This document shows positions 10,027-28,383 of a DNA stretch of 64,000 nucleotides, piece by piece (the first letter of the stretch is position 1; every line of letters begins with the position of its first letter). A model generated the notes under the pieces. That model did not search any database and was not told the DNA's origin. It was given only the letters and a program-made list of their open reading frames with translations. The position numbers and the translations under genes were made by a program. This DNA comes from Alligator mississippiensis (Eukaryota > Chordata > Crocodylia > Alligatoridae): NCBI RefSeq assembly GCF_030867095.1, contig NC_081836.1, forward strand, positions 29,896,338-29,960,337, written 5' to 3'.

Positions 10027-11704
10027 AGCCTGCACTTCAGAAGCTGGAAGTCTGGAGGTATAGGGGCCTGACCACCACTCCCCATCAGTCACTTTGGAGT
10101 GGCCAGAGTCCCTTAGGCAACTACAGTATCAAAAGCAAAGCTGAAAAAAACAAGGTCTCAGAGCATATGCTTCATTTCATCACAGTAATCCTTCTACCAC
10201 AGGGACCATCACCCACTGAGTGATTTATCCCAGGGGAGGGGAGAAGGGGTGTGGATTACTGTTTGTGAAGCCCTCTAGGTGCTGGGATCACCTCCAGCAA
10301 GGATTCATGATCCAGGATGCCATGCAGGTGCTTTTGCCCCCTTCCCCTTCCAGGTTCCTTAAACAAAGGGCCACTCACTGAAATTGAACACAAGTCTTTT
10401 GCGGCTAAGAGGAAATACACCCTTTTGCAGCTGGTAATTAACCTGCAGGACTCCTCACCACAGGACAGTACTGAGGCAAACAGCTCTTAACCTGATTAAA
10501 AAGAATTACCAAACTCATCAGTGAAAGAATAACATCTGTAGTTCCGATAGGCACCTAGAATTACCAAGCCTGTCACTCTTCATCATGCAGAACATGGTAA
10601 GATGATCACTAGCCTGACAAAACAGATCTTCCTCACCTCCTGCTAGATACTAGGCACACTGCCTTTATCCATAGGTAGAGCAGGCTGGCTGGGCAGCTGG
10701 CCCGAGATGTCGCTATAGCTAGGTACTGTATGTGTGCCTTTCCCACTCAGCAAAAGCTCAGTGATACTGACTGAAAACCCATGTTTGAGTCAGTTTCACC
10801 ATCTCCAAGCTAGGGTGGTATGGGGTTGTTAGCCCAGAGGTTGCATGTTCAAGCCCAAAGCAGAAGCACTCACCATGCAGCCCTGTCAGATTCCAACAAA
10901 TCTGCAAATTCTGCTAAATACCTTGTCACAAGGACATGAGAAAGGAAAGGAAGCATCTCCAACCCCAGCTCCTTATAGTCATGGCCAGTGCCCTGCCACT
11001 GCCACCTGCACCCACAAGCTCAACTAGAGGACCCAGTACTAACACACTGCAGCCACTGTTGTCTCTTGGGAAAAATGTCCGGGGCCAGGAATTCACTCTT
11101 ATACCCAACTCCAGAGCATGTAGCCACATGCATCTCCGTGCACTCCCACATGCCCACCCCCTGAAGTGAAGATTATAGAGGAGGCAAAGCTGCCAGTAAC
11201 ATTCTGGAGTCTTTGCACCTTCAAAAACAGAAGGGACATGCCAAGTGCTCAAGTGGTTTTACCCAGTGCCAAAATACCATCATTGTCCTGTCTGGGGAGA
11301 AGTCTAATTGCACAAAGGCCCAGACCATCCAGTAGCAAGGGAGCAGGTTTAAGAATCTGATCAGCAGCAAGGCAAGAACCTAAATGCACTCCCTGCTGAA
11401 CAGCCCTGACCATGTGATGCAACTGGGAAGGCAGCCCAGGTCTCACACCCAAGGGACACACCATACATGTGCACATCCCAGCAAAGACTGCAGCTAGCCT
11501 CATCTACAGCATGGAGGCAAGGAGCCTCTGGAGGTGCTGCATCCCATCCAAACAAGCTTTGCATGGAAGCAGCTTACCCATCGCTCGGGTAGCCCTAATC
11601 ATGCAGCTCTCCCATTCAGCTCCCATCTGCTCTAGGGATGGGAGAAGCTTCCACTGGCCTTTCCCAAGGAGGGATCCCTGTGGCCACGAACCACTCAGGC
11701 TATT
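10027..11704. other. Intergenic stretch between CR1 and STUB1 3' end
   Basis: About 1.7 kb of unique-looking sequence with no convincing open frame, exon or repeat. JMJD8 and STUB1 converge here tail to tail, so this is the shared downstream region of both genes. Confidence 0.5.
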
Positions 11705-11724
11705 TAACACTTATTGCTGAAATA

Positions 11725-11730
11725 TTTATT
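11725..11730 (-). terminator. STUB1 polyadenylation signal (AATAAA on minus strand)
   Basis: TTTATT on the plus strand reads AATAAA on the STUB1 strand, 958 bases past its stop codon. A 3' UTR from 12687 to about 11705 follows. Human STUB1 has a shorter one, so an earlier unseen signal may be used. Confidence 0.5.
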
Positions 11731-12687
11731 GACATTGGCAAATTTCCAAAGAGCAAGCTCGGGGAGCCAGCAGTCTGAGCCAAACTTACACCGCAACTCC
11801 CAACAACTCGAGACGGGATTCATCTACTTGTTTTTTTTAAAGGGTTTTAATTAGAACAAAAAAAAAATGAACTTAAATCCAAGTGTTTAATGGGGAACTA
11901 ACAGCCCTGGGCCTCCAGCAATTCCCAGCCTCCATCCTGTGGAACAGTGCTTTCCCAGTACAAGCCTCAGCCAAGTCAATGTCTCCATAACTTACCATCC
12001 ATTGTCTGCCCCCTCCCCAGCATGTGGCTATTTACAGGGCAACATTCAGAGCTACGCTGGACAGCAGGGAGATGTAGTGCCACAGGAACACCAAGTATGT
12101 ACATTCAGAGGGAGGGGGAGAGGGCAGCTCATCCCTGGCCCTCACTACCACTGGGAGGCTTCTGCGTACCTCCAGGAGCAGGGCTTCTGCTGGGTGAGGG
12201 CTGGAGGGAACTCTCTGGAGAGCTGATTGCTGTGATGTGGAGGAGGGCCCTTCTCTACAGCTGAGATGTGGAGGCAGATGATGAGAAGCAGTGATGCTGG
12301 TTGGCCACGCACAGCCCCTGCTCCTCCCAAAGTGCTTTCCAGGGGAGCCATCTTCATGACACGTACTCCCCTACCCCATGAAGTGGTCTTGCTCCAGCCT
12401 ACCATGTTGCAAAGAACCCAGTGGAAGAATGAAGCTGGGAGGTTCTTTCATGCTCCTGCTCCAGATGGTCCAGCCCAGCTGTGGTTTCAGGGAGATGATA
12501 TGAAAACACCCTTAGTCCAGCACTGCCAATGGATCTCCAGACATCCAAGAAGAGAGAGACAGACGGAGAGTGAGTAAGGCATGGTGCCAGCCCAGCAAGC
12601 TTGGAGAGCAGTCTGCAGCAGGACATGCCTGTGCTGCCACAGCTGGGGCTGCAGAGAGAATCCAGTCAAGCCAACTTCACCCTCCTG

Positions 12688-18288
<5,601 letters not shown>

Positions 18289-18542
18289 CCCCGCGCGCGC
18301 CCGCCCGCCCGGCCTGGCGCTGCGCTGCGGCTGCGACACCGACGGCGCCGGCCACAGCCACGGCCCCGCCCCGCCCGCCGGAACTTCCGGGACGGGGGCG
18401 TGGCCTGCGGGAGGGGTCACGTGAGGGGCGGGGCTGGGGCTGCCGCAGGGGACACTGGGAAGCTGGCGCGAATCGCACGGCGCGTGCTGGGAGCGTTGGT
18501 GGAGAGCGGGGGCGACCGCGGGAGCGAGGGGTCCTCACAGAC
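18289..18542. promoter_or_regulatory. Bidirectional CpG promoter, STUB1 (-) and uncharacterised gene (+)
   Basis: Only 254 bp separate two divergent start codons, inside a CpG-rich block from about 17830 to 18850. Visible sites are GC boxes, a palindromic double ETS site CCGGAACTTCCGG (18378-18390), and an E-box GTCACGTGAG (18416-18425) that matches nine of ten bases of the CLEAR/TFEB element. A YY1-like ATGGCGGC overlaps the start codon at 18543. No TATA box is seen. Factor binding is inferred from motifs only. Confidence 0.75.
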
Positions 18543-21500
18543 ATGGCGGCCAAGGGAGGTCTCTACGGCTGCCAAGACCCCGCGTGCTGGAGACGAGTGC
18601 GCGACCTGCACTGGGCGGTGGTCGAAGCCAAGGGGAGCGAGCGGAAAGGCCTCGCCGGGCTGGAGAAATGGTAAATGCGGCGGCGGCGGCGGCGCCCGCG
18701 CAACTGCTCGTCCCGCCCGAAGCTGTCGCCAGTGCGGAGCCCCAGGCTCTGGTGCCCCGGTGACACGAGGGGCCGCAGGGGGTCGGGTGCAGGCGGCGGC
18801 GCGAGTCCTGCCCGCTCTGGGCTCTGTTTCAGGTATCAGGAGGAGTTGCCGGCTGCTCTCGCGGGACGGAAAGAGAAGCATTTGACCCAGGGCGAAGTAG
18901 TGAAGCTGATGCAGTGGAAACTCACCGTGAGTCACTTCCCAGCTGAATGGCCACGTGCAGCGTCTCAGCCCTATAATGGGAGTGGATGCACGGCTGGGAC
19001 GGGGGTCTCAGCCCCCCACGGGCTGCGACATCTCTTCCAGGTGCTGGGAGATCCGACGTCTGCAGGGTATTGAGTGTTTGCTTCCGCTCGGGAGCACGTG
19101 CGCGCCAGCTGTCTGACAGCTATTTAAATTGGTAACTGTTGTGCTTACCTTTCTAAGGTTGAGACAGAAATCATGGGCCGGCCATAGCCTCTGGCCCAGG
19201 GCAGGGGTAGAGAAGCAGTTTTATGTCATCTTTGCGGCTTGTTAATCAATTAATCAGTCTGGACCCTGGTTCAACCTGCAACAACCTTGGGGTTGCTCTA
19301 AGTTGCATTCAGCTGCAGACAGGCTGTGGTAAGTCGGGCCTGAGGAGTCAGTAGCCTCATCTCTAGAAATGTCACGTTTCTTTTTGATCCTGTCTCCATG
19401 TAAACACCTTTGCTAGCCGAACAAATTTAGTTAGGAGCATGATGGAGCTCTGTCCTTAGCTCACCTTGTTATCGCCCAGCTTACACGACTGAAGCCTGAA
19501 TGCAGATACAGTCACGATGGCAAAGCAGCGTATTTCTGGGATAGTCTGTTCCACTTGGGGAACTGGTGTGAGCTGTCCTAACACAACAGTTTAAAGGATC
19601 CAATGACTGCATCTCCAGTAGGGGATTTAGCAGTCCAGCCATGCCAGTCATGTTATAGCAGCAAACCAGTTTGAGTGTAGATAAATCCTAACCTTTTGCA
19701 TTTCACACAGCTTGGTCAGTTTCCTCCCACTAGCTCCACAGGCCTGTGATTGGATTTCCAGGGGAATTATTATTAATTTGTTTTTACACAGCGTTAGTAC
19801 TGCCCACAGCTCTTTGAGCGCACAGAGAGATTATCTGCATCAGTGAGCTTATAATTGAATTATTTTCATTGGCTCTGAATCCACTGGAATGGAGCGGTTG
19901 GTCCAATTATAGCTGGGCAGGGTGAAAGCAGCAGGCTGGCTTAGTCACTAAGAATATTTGGGAGAAAGGAGAAGGTAGATGAAACTGCACTGAGATAGGA
20001 GTGTCGTGGTAATAGGATAGAGCCGTGAAGGCAAGGCTGTTGTCTACTTGGGAAAACGAGGAAAGGAAGGTAAAATCCCAGAGAAGATGCAGAGTAAGGG
20101 GGTGGCGTAGTAGCTGGAAAAGATACACGAGAGTTGTGAACAAGTAAACTTTCCTCCAGGCACACTGTGCTCAGCCTCAAACCACTTTGCATTTTCCAAA
20201 TTGGTTACCCAACTTCCTATTCCTTAGGACAGGGGTGTCAAAGACCCAGCCCGCAGACCAGGTCTGGCCCTCGGACCTGTCACAGCCCACAAGACTCCTA
20301 GAGGGGTTGGGGTGAGTGGGGGCTGGGCCCATTGCTGAATACTAGGGCACAGAGCCTTGTTGCCAGTTCAGTGGCAGCAGGGCAAGCAAAGACTGTTATT
20401 CCTCTCGGCTCCTTGAGCCAACACAAACACCCAGGAAACCACAGCAGTTCACACCACTGCCACTTCCCCTGTTGCCAGAGGTAGATCTGGATCTAGCCCA
20501 CGAGGAGCTCTGTGGTCTGGATGTGGCTTTAGGACAAGCCCAGGGGAGTTGGACAGTATTGCTTTAGGCAAAGACCTCTTGGGCTATCTTCTCTCTGACC
20601 TCAGAGTCTTATCTTTAGGGCGTGGTGGATCCCAGGGGGCATGTAGAGCATAGTCAGGGGACTACAGTTGAACAGAAATGTATACCAAGAAAGAATTGCT
20701 CTGTTTTTTTTTCAAAGGGTTGGCAAAGAACTCATGGCCTCAGAGTTGGATCCCCTCTAATAAGAGTATTGCCCCTTTCAGCCCCTGGGGTTACAAGCAA
20801 TGAGCTGTAGTCACCTGCACAGCTAAGTCTTCAGTTGAGGGGGGCTCACCTTGCTGCCTTCTCTCCTCCCCTCTAGCGGGGAAAGTTCCGTCCTCGTCTG
20901 CAGCAGCTGGTGGCCACTAACTCCCAGGAGACAGTGGAGCGCTGTACAAGGAAAGCTTTTCAGCTCCTCCCAGATGTGGCAGCTGCCATAACTGAGCTGA
21001 GCCAGCTAAAGGCTATAGGACCAGCCACAGCTTCAGGTAAGGACTAAGGGAATTCAGTGAGGGATGGGGAAGAGATAAGGGGGTAGAGCCATGGATTGAC
21101 CAAACTGTAAGTGAAAGAACAGCCAGGGTTGGTCAGCACTTTCACCCAAACAGCCATGCACTGCTACTTGCATAGTGGGATGCAAGATGCTGACACTCAT
21201 GGCTCCTGGGAAACAGCGGTGGCCCTAGATCCCAGCCCTGTGGACAAGGGGGAAGCCACTGGTTCTTCCTAGTCTTGCAGGCAGCCAAACTAGTTGCTAG
21301 TGGCCTGTTAAAACCAAAACCTTGAAGAGGTCCTTAGCACTGAGGGCAGCAGAAAGTACAGGTCGAGGGCATGCAAACCTGCACGAGAAGGTGCCAGCTG
21401 GGATGGTTGAGTCACTGGCTTGGTGTATTTCCTGCTGTGATGAGCTGGTGGAGAGACACCTATCTGTGGAAGCAGAGGTAATTCCAGCTGCCCAAGGGCA

Positions 21501-23039
21501 AGCCTCCCCTTGAACCCTGCACTGGTCCAGTCCCATCTCTCCTGGGAGTGTTGGTGTGCACAAGTCCTCTTGGCTTGGCTTCAGGTTCTGTGATGTGCCA
21601 GCTTGCCCTGGCAGGCTCTGACAGGCATCCAAGAGCCAGCCCCAAGGCCCTAAGAAAGTGGACATCTGCTGTGATGAAGGATTTGGCATCTCCTGCTATC
21701 CCCCACCCCCTCCAACCTGTCCAGTTCCTCTGCTGCATACTCCCCCACCTTCCCATTTCAGCAATCCTGGCAGCAGGAGCCCCTGAGGTTGTGGCTTTCA
21801 TGGCAGATGAAGCAGTGGAGTCCATCCCAGGCCTCACCCCCATTAAGTATTCCCTCAAGCATTACATCTGCTACCTGGACAGGATCCAGCTTTGTACCAA
21901 GAAACTAAATGAAGGTGAGGGGTGGGGGCCACACTGCAGTAGGACCTGTGGAGGGAGGGGGAAGATATTTGCTGCATCTCTGTTTTAAAGGTCTTGTCTT
22001 GAAAAGCCAGTAGAACTGCAGCGCTTATGGCAAGGTTGTTGTTGCACTACTGGACAAAGTAGTTCATACCCAGAGCTGGGGGTCAGGTTTCCTCCTCTTC
22101 TCTGTTGCTGCTTTTGTGGCATTGGACAAGTCTCTTGGTCTCTGCTCCACCTTCCCTATCCATGCTATGAAGATAACACTCCCCTGCCACCGCACGCTCC
22201 ATTGAGATCCTCCAGTGAAAATTTATTTAAGTGCCAAATTGTGACCTGAAGTTTCTGTGTCCAGTAACTGAGACACAGGCAGTGCCTTGCAGTTGTATCA
22301 AGTAGATTTCCTTGGTTTCTTACACATGCATCTTGCAGGCACGGTAGGTCCCTGCTCATCAGCACCAGCTGCTGTGCGATCTCTCTCTTCACCTTGCCTT
22401 GTGTCTGCTCCACTAGCTTGCAGAATCTCTTGCTTGAACCTATGGTAGCTTCTTCCATAGTTACCTGTACCACCAGGTGTTGTGTGTAGGGGAGAGGTTT
22501 TACCTTTTAAGCCTTTCCTACCCTTCAGAACAGGGCTGGGAGCAGCAGCTGGGGAGAAGGGTGTTGCAAGCCCATGTTTTTGCTATGCACAACCATGTAG
22601 CAACAACAGCTTTTGATCTTTCCCTCCCTGCAATCTGCTGTGACCAGGCATTTGAAGCAGGAGGGAGGTACGTTCCAGAGCTGCTTGGGAAGAGGGAGTA
22701 ATTCTGGCCTGCAGAGCTGCACGGAGGGAATGTGTGTGTGGTTTTATTCTGTACTCTCAACCTCTCACTTTTCTGGGCCACAAGTCTCCCCAGGAACTCA
22801 TCAGGGGCCTGGAGAGTGGGTAGATCTGGTTCTGTTGCAGCCATAGAGCTTAATGGCTCAATTTGCAATCTTTTCCAGTTGACAAAGAGAAAGACTGGAC
22901 TCCTCACCAGGTGGAGATGTGTCTCTGGGCCTGGGCTGTGGCACAGAAATTGTGTCCTGCGCTGCTGCAGACACTTTGCTTAGGGGAAGAAGAGGCTGGT
23001 GAGGATGCCAGAGCCACAAAGAAACAAAAAACCAAATGA
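18543..23039 (+). CDS. Uncharacterised conserved protein with helix-hairpin-helix-like segment
   Basis: Five exons (18543-18670, 18833-18926, 20877-21036, 21762-21914, 22879-23039) with GT-AG borders join in phase to 231 codons plus stop. I recognise no named gene. The N-terminus begins MAAKGGLYGCQDPACWRRV. Residues 71-82 read WKLTRGKFRPRL, a motif I recall in uncharacterised proteins of fish, plants and fungi. Residues about 112-150 (LSQLKAIGPATAS, then AILAAGAPEVVAFMADEAV) have the spacing of a helix-hairpin-helix and following strand-helix, as in DNA glycosylases. The hairpin lysine of bifunctional glycosylases is missing, so enzyme activity is not implied. The C-terminus is basic (ATKKQKTK), possibly a nuclear signal. 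A strong start context (G at -3, G at +4) and the shared promoter with STUB1 support expression. DNA or chromatin work is inference; no function is known to me. Confidence 0.85.
20231..20561. mobile_element. hAT-type non-autonomous DNA transposon (MITE)
   Basis: The left end CAGGGGTGTCAAA and the worn right end GAGTTGGACAGTATTG form imperfect terminal inverted repeats. Both flanks carry an 8-bp near-duplicate (CCTTAGGA at 20223-20230, CTTTAGGC at 20562-20569, six of eight equal), the hallmark of hAT insertion. The inside contains the familiar GGTCTGGCCC-type text of such elements. It lies in intron 2 of the uncharacterised gene and has no coding capacity. Confidence 0.65.
22080..22185 (+). 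repeat. MIR/CORE-SINE-like fragment
   Basis: The order GCATTGGACAAGTCTCTTGG, then a pyrimidine-rich stretch, then CTATGAAGATAAC follows the forward MIR consensus (GGGCAAGTCACTTAACC and later TGTAAAATGGGGATAA), at high divergence. It lies in the last intron of the uncharacterised gene. Confidence 0.45.
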
Positions 23040-23301
23040 AATCATCCCAGGCAGAGACCCAACAAGCATCTACATGTTTGCCTCCTGTAGGCTGATCCAC
23101 AGCCTATGGTGGACTCCTCGGGGATCCAAGTGTTGCCCTGGTTCTGGTGCCTTGGGTGAGGGGGGGGAAGGAAGAGGAGGAGGGAGACGTTAAGTGAATC
23201 CCTCCGCATTCTGTAGCCCAAGCTGCAGAAACCTGTGTTCAAGACCCTATCTTCTCCAGGCACTGGCTTTGTGAGTGTCTTGCTTCTTTCAATGATTTTT
23301 T

Positions 23302-23307
23302 AATAAA
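23302..23307 (+). terminator. Polyadenylation signal of the uncharacterised gene (AATAAA)
   Basis: A canonical AATAAA stands 263 bases after the stop codon in a T-rich context, with a TG-rich stretch just after it (GTGGTGAGTG). It supports the gene model as a normal polyadenylated transcript. Confidence 0.75.
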
Positions 23308-23854
23308 ACTTTGATAGACTTTTGTAGAACCATGTGGTGAGTGCTTGCTCCTTTTCACTGGGATGCAGGTATGTTGGGGAATCTCCTCCTAAACACCTAG
23401 ATCTAGGTTGCCATCCTGGCTCTCATTTTAGCTTCCTCTACCATTTGCTTCCTCATGGTGCAGACAATCTTGTTAACTGGAGAGTCTGCAAGAACTGGAT
23501 CCCCAGAATTCTGACCAGAATACTTACAACATTTAAAGAGCTGATAACGTGCTTGGCCCTGAACAAAAGCCAACAGGCAATGAAGTCTGAAAAGTTGTCT
23601 GGCACAGGATTTAGAAGACAGGCAAGATGCACTGGGACATTCATAGAGGAAGTTCCTTGGGTCATTTCCCCCCCTCCTATCCTTTCCCAGCAAGTTTTTC
23701 CCTTTGTGCAAAGCAAGCAGGCAAATAGTGCTGGGAAAGCATGCAACCCAAGACTAGTATTAGATCATAGTAGAAATCACATCATCCTCTGGACCCCTGC
23801 AGAATTACACTATACAAGGCTTGGATTGACCTACACAACTCTCATGGGAGGGTG

Positions 23855-23935
23855 GCAAGTTATTCCCATTTTACAGACAGGAAAACAGGCACAGGGTTGC
23901 AGCACAGGAAGTCCTGTCTTCTGACTCTTATTTCC
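23855..23935 (-). repeat. MIR/CORE-SINE-like fragment
   Basis: TTCCCATTTTACAGACAGGA followed by AACAGGCACAGGGTTGCAGC matches the reverse-strand MIR core (CCCCATTTTACAGATGAGG, then AACTGAGGCACAGAG). The surrounding bases are diverged. Confidence 0.6.
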
Positions 23936-26625
23936 TAGTGTCTTTTAGTAGAATCTAGAACTTACCCTTAAGACGTTGTGCTGCCAGAATCCACAGAACT
24001 GGCACTACACAGCCACCTATTTGTTCAGGACAGATGGTGCTGGCTTCTCAGCTGTGTAGGGGAAAGGGAAGGGAGATGACTGGGAAAGGGCTATTGCAAG
24101 TGTTGAGCTGCTCTGCCAGCAAGAGCAAAAGGTAGAGTTAGAAAACGGAAGCTCTGCAGAAAGCGAAGCAAAGTATCAAAATGTTCTGCAAGTGAGGCCG
24201 GAGCTCCTGACACTGCAGCCTTGAACAAAAGAGCCATTGCCCTTGAATTCATCTTCAGCTGCCACGGTCCCATGGCTGAAGTGTGCGTGGCTCAGAACTC
24301 TTCATGTCTCTGGAGACAACCTGCCTTCAGTGCCTGTTTCTCGTGATTTGCTTGAGAGAGCTTGCTGTAACCGTGGGAATTTGCCCTCTGACTTGGTTAG
24401 TGCTGCCTGGAGTTTTCTACTCTAGCCATATTTCCATGGGCTGGTTTCCACATTGCCTCCTCCCCAGCTCCTTTTCAGTCAACCCAAGTGGCTTGGGATC
24501 ATTTTCCCTCGGATGTGAAGTGATTGGCTGTATATCTGCCAGTCACTTTAAAGCCAGTTGCAAACTCCATTGGCATGATGCTTAACCCAAGATGTGTGTT
24601 ACGGACAACGACATTCAGAAGACCCTGAGCGTGTCTTGCAAACTAGACAGAGTGGAGACATGTTCAAGATCCAAGGCCCAGTGCCTACCCCCCTCAAGTC
24701 TGAGCTAATTAATTAGCCAAAGCTAAACTTCCCTTCTCTTGCACCCACCCCAAATTAGCCTGCAGAGCAGAGCAGGAGGCTGATAGGCATGAGACAACAA
24801 GCATAATCCTGTCATGCCCTGCAGGAATCCTTCCTGCTTCCACTCTCCCCCAGTCATTTCTCTCACGTTTTATACCACCTGCAACATCTGAAGTCCCATC
24901 CCAAGGACAATTTTTTCCACAAGCCAAACTTCTGCACCCAAGCCTGCCCACAACAATATGTATCTCTCTGTCACTCGCATGTCAGCAGGTCCTACCATCC
25001 TGGACTCTGTGGCAGATATTTAAGTTAGGCTCTTGCTAGAGCAAAGACCTTAGGAGGCCCTCACAAGACAAGTGTATGCCTTCTGGCAACTCTGCACATC
25101 ATTCACACCAATATGGACCCCCTGCTCAGCCACTGGCAGGTTCAAAGGAGTTGTAGGCCACCTTCCACATTACCCCTGCGTTTGACCCAGCCACGTCCAA
25201 AGCTACGATTGAGTGGCATGAGCCACCCAAACTGAACAGCAAACCCACGGTGCCAGGCACCTACAGAACAGTTTGCTTTTTGTGGTAACCAGGAAATTAC
25301 CTCCTCAAGGTATTGGTGTTATTTAGGGCTTCCTGTGTGTGGCTGTTTATTTCCCTGTTTATCTTTCTCTTGCTCATCTGCCAAGATGGTGCGGGGGAAG
25401 TGCCTAGAATAGTAATTCAGGATGAGACTGTGCAACCTTGACTTGTGGTGGAGTAATGGAGCTGCTGAGGTGAATTGCTCACCAGCCTGAGAACGGGTTA
25501 CACCATCTCCTCCTCCTTGTCCCCTCCTGCACGGAGGGATGCTCACCGATCCCTCAGAGGGACCAATCCAACCTCAAATGAATGGTTGTGATTCCTTTGC
25601 ACTACAGCACCAGTCACACAGTATGTGAGGCTTAGGATCTCGAGGTCCTGGTGGAATGGGTCTATAGATTTAGATTTAGACTATAGATTTAGAAGTCCAG
25701 AGAATCAGGACTGTTTTCTACCAGCTGAGGACCGTGTCATGGTGCTGGTGCTACATGGAGATGATGAGCACTCTCAAGCATCCTTTTTCAATTGAGTTTA
25801 AATCTCATTTTCTACCAATTTACACTTCATTTAGAAAAAAAATAAATGACATTTAAATTTTGCTTAAGACCCTTGGACACAAAGAATTATATCTACCTGC
25901 AAACCTGTACTGAGGCAGTAAAACATGAATTAGAGGCATTTTTAAGTTTTAGTACAAGGATGAGCCCAGAGCAGTGGACCAGAACAGGGAAAACAGATGC
26001 TGAATCCTTCAAAGAGCCGTTTTTTCCTAAGGGCTTTGGTTAAATAGAAGTTCAAACAACTTGGCACTGCCTGTTCCCACAATGGTTGATCTTTTGCTCA
26101 AAGCTCCAGCTCCTGATGATTCAAGGAGCTCAACTTCCATTTAAATGAAAAACAAGCAAGCTTCTGTTCTTTGTGGCTGCAGAGTAAAAGGCAAAACCAC
26201 AAACCTCCCAGGCTCAGAAAGCAGCAGGTGAATAAAAAGATACCAGGACCTGCTATTTTTAAAGCTTCATGATTGTTAAAGTTCTCATGATTTGGGATCC
26301 CTTGGGGTTGACAAAATGCCATGAATGGAAAGTGGAACACCTAAAATCAAAGCAGCTTGGCTTTGCTGAGGTGCTGTGCAGTCATGATTCCCCAGGAAGA
26401 AATGGGAAGGGCAGCTATTGGAAGATTAGGCCATTCTGAATTAGGTTCATAAGGAGGAATTTGTAGGGGTAAGGAAGAGGGGAGAAAAACAACAACACTG
26501 AGGCAAATGGCAGCAAGAGCTCCATCTCTGTCTGTGCCTTCAGAAATCTCATATACCTGGCAGCTTAACTTGCAACACCTACACTTAAAAAATTCTAGCT
26601 GGAGACTTTTACACAATCTGAATAA

Positions 26626-26642
26626 CCCCCCCCCCCCCCCCC
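26626..26642. repeat. Poly-C run of 17
   Basis: An uninterrupted run of 17 cytosines lies in the gene-free interval. It is a simple repeat with uncertain true length. Confidence 0.9.
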
Positions 26643-28383
26643 ACTTCCTTTCTCACTAGGGTTTGATCTCTCCAGTATCCTCAACTGACTAGTTCTTTAG
26701 CCATCCAGATGAACTCTCCTCTCCCACAGAAGACTACAGTATAGCAAATTTATAATTTCCCAATGTATAGAATCTAATTCGTGAGAGGAGTGGGGTTATC
26801 TTGAAGTCCAAATCAACTTGTATTTAGGTAAATATGATAAATTATCATCCAAAAAAATACAAAGGTTCAAAAAGAAACCCTGTCTGGGTTTTTGCACATC
26901 TGCATTAGACACAGAGCACACTATTTTTCCACCTTTGGAGACTAGATGAAAATCCAGCAACTTTGCCGAGATGAGCAGGACTTGTTTTATCCATTCCCTC
27001 CTATTCTGTATCTCTTCTGCTCACTTCTTCTCTCAGGGCTACAGCATTCCATTATTTAATAAAAAAAAAATCACCTAGTCTTGCCTGAGAGCTTCACTTC
27101 TTTAATTATCCTGTGTCACTTAGCAGTTAGACATGGTCTTCCAGCATGCTGGGGATTTGGTATAGCCAACGGAGACTGCAAGAAAGTGCAAATGAAAGAT
27201 TCCTGCCCTGATTCTTCAAGAGTTTGGAGCACAAAGTCCTGTGGTTTCTGAAGGACTGCAGTGAACCAGACACAGGTTGAGCAATTAACACGGCATTCCT
27301 CTGGCCAGGTCTACACAAGTGTCTGAAATGCATCCCACTGGCCAGCAGCAGAGCAGTTCCACTGGTGCCAGCAGTGATGGATGCCACATTGTAGCCTGAG
27401 CTCAAAGCACCACAACTGTGTTAAGCATCCAGTCCCTTAACCCAGGGCAAGGCACTGTAAGCTTTGAGCATACAATGCAGATTGGAAGTGTAGCAGGACA
27501 ACACACAAGCTCATCTCATGGAGATAGCTGATAAGCTAGGCACTGAAATAGGGAGAATGCCTGAGCTGAAATTGCTATTAAAATATTAATAGGCTTTTAT
27601 TTCTGAAAAAGACTCAAGGAGGAAAGGGAGAGAGGAAAGAGCGCAAACACTGAAGTTCTTATCTTTTGGGAAGATGCCAAGCAAACATGTAGGAGGAATT
27701 TCTCCAGTGTATTCCCCAAGTCTTTGTAGAGGAGCAAAAGAATGCTGTTACCTACATCTCCAAAGGCTAAAGGGAGAACAGGTCTCTCAGTCTGGGAAAA
27801 GTGGGGGAGGGAATCATAAACCATTAACATTGTTACTGCCTAAAGGAGATGGCAGCATCATGCATGTCAATCAAGGTTTGGAGCACCTAAATCAAAGCAA
27901 CCCTGATCTCTAGCAGACAGACACAAGCCAAAAGGAGAACCAGTTGCAAAGGAAGCTGTTTGAATAGTCTGTCTCACTTAATGGGTTGGTAGAAATAGAG
28001 CAGCGCCCAGATCCAAGCCATTTCACCCTGATTAGTCAATAGATTGTAATTCAAATATGCAGCCTAACAAGCTAGCCCAGCAACCAGACTGGGGCTGGCA
28101 ACCATTTATTCTGTTTGCCTTGTTCTGATATGACAGGTAGGCAGGCTGTCATATCTTTCAGCACACAGTTATTGGAGTGTTTAGATCCAAACGGTCTCCC
28201 ACATACTTGCAGAGGGGGCAGCCATCTCACATCCCTGTAGCATGTTTTCTTTTCTAATACCTGGCACCTGGCTCTTTGTAACTAGAGAGAGAGGAAGGGG
28301 AGTGCAGCAGTTGCCTGTCGATCAAAAGCCAGAGTTCCAGTAGTCAATACTGCCAGACTCCCTGTGTGAGGGAGCATGTCAAA

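Noticed and set aside
10815-10860. tRNA-like text with a GTTCAAGCCC B-box-like end
   Set aside because: The A-box match is poor and no cloverleaf or SINE tail can be drawn; likely chance or too worn to name.
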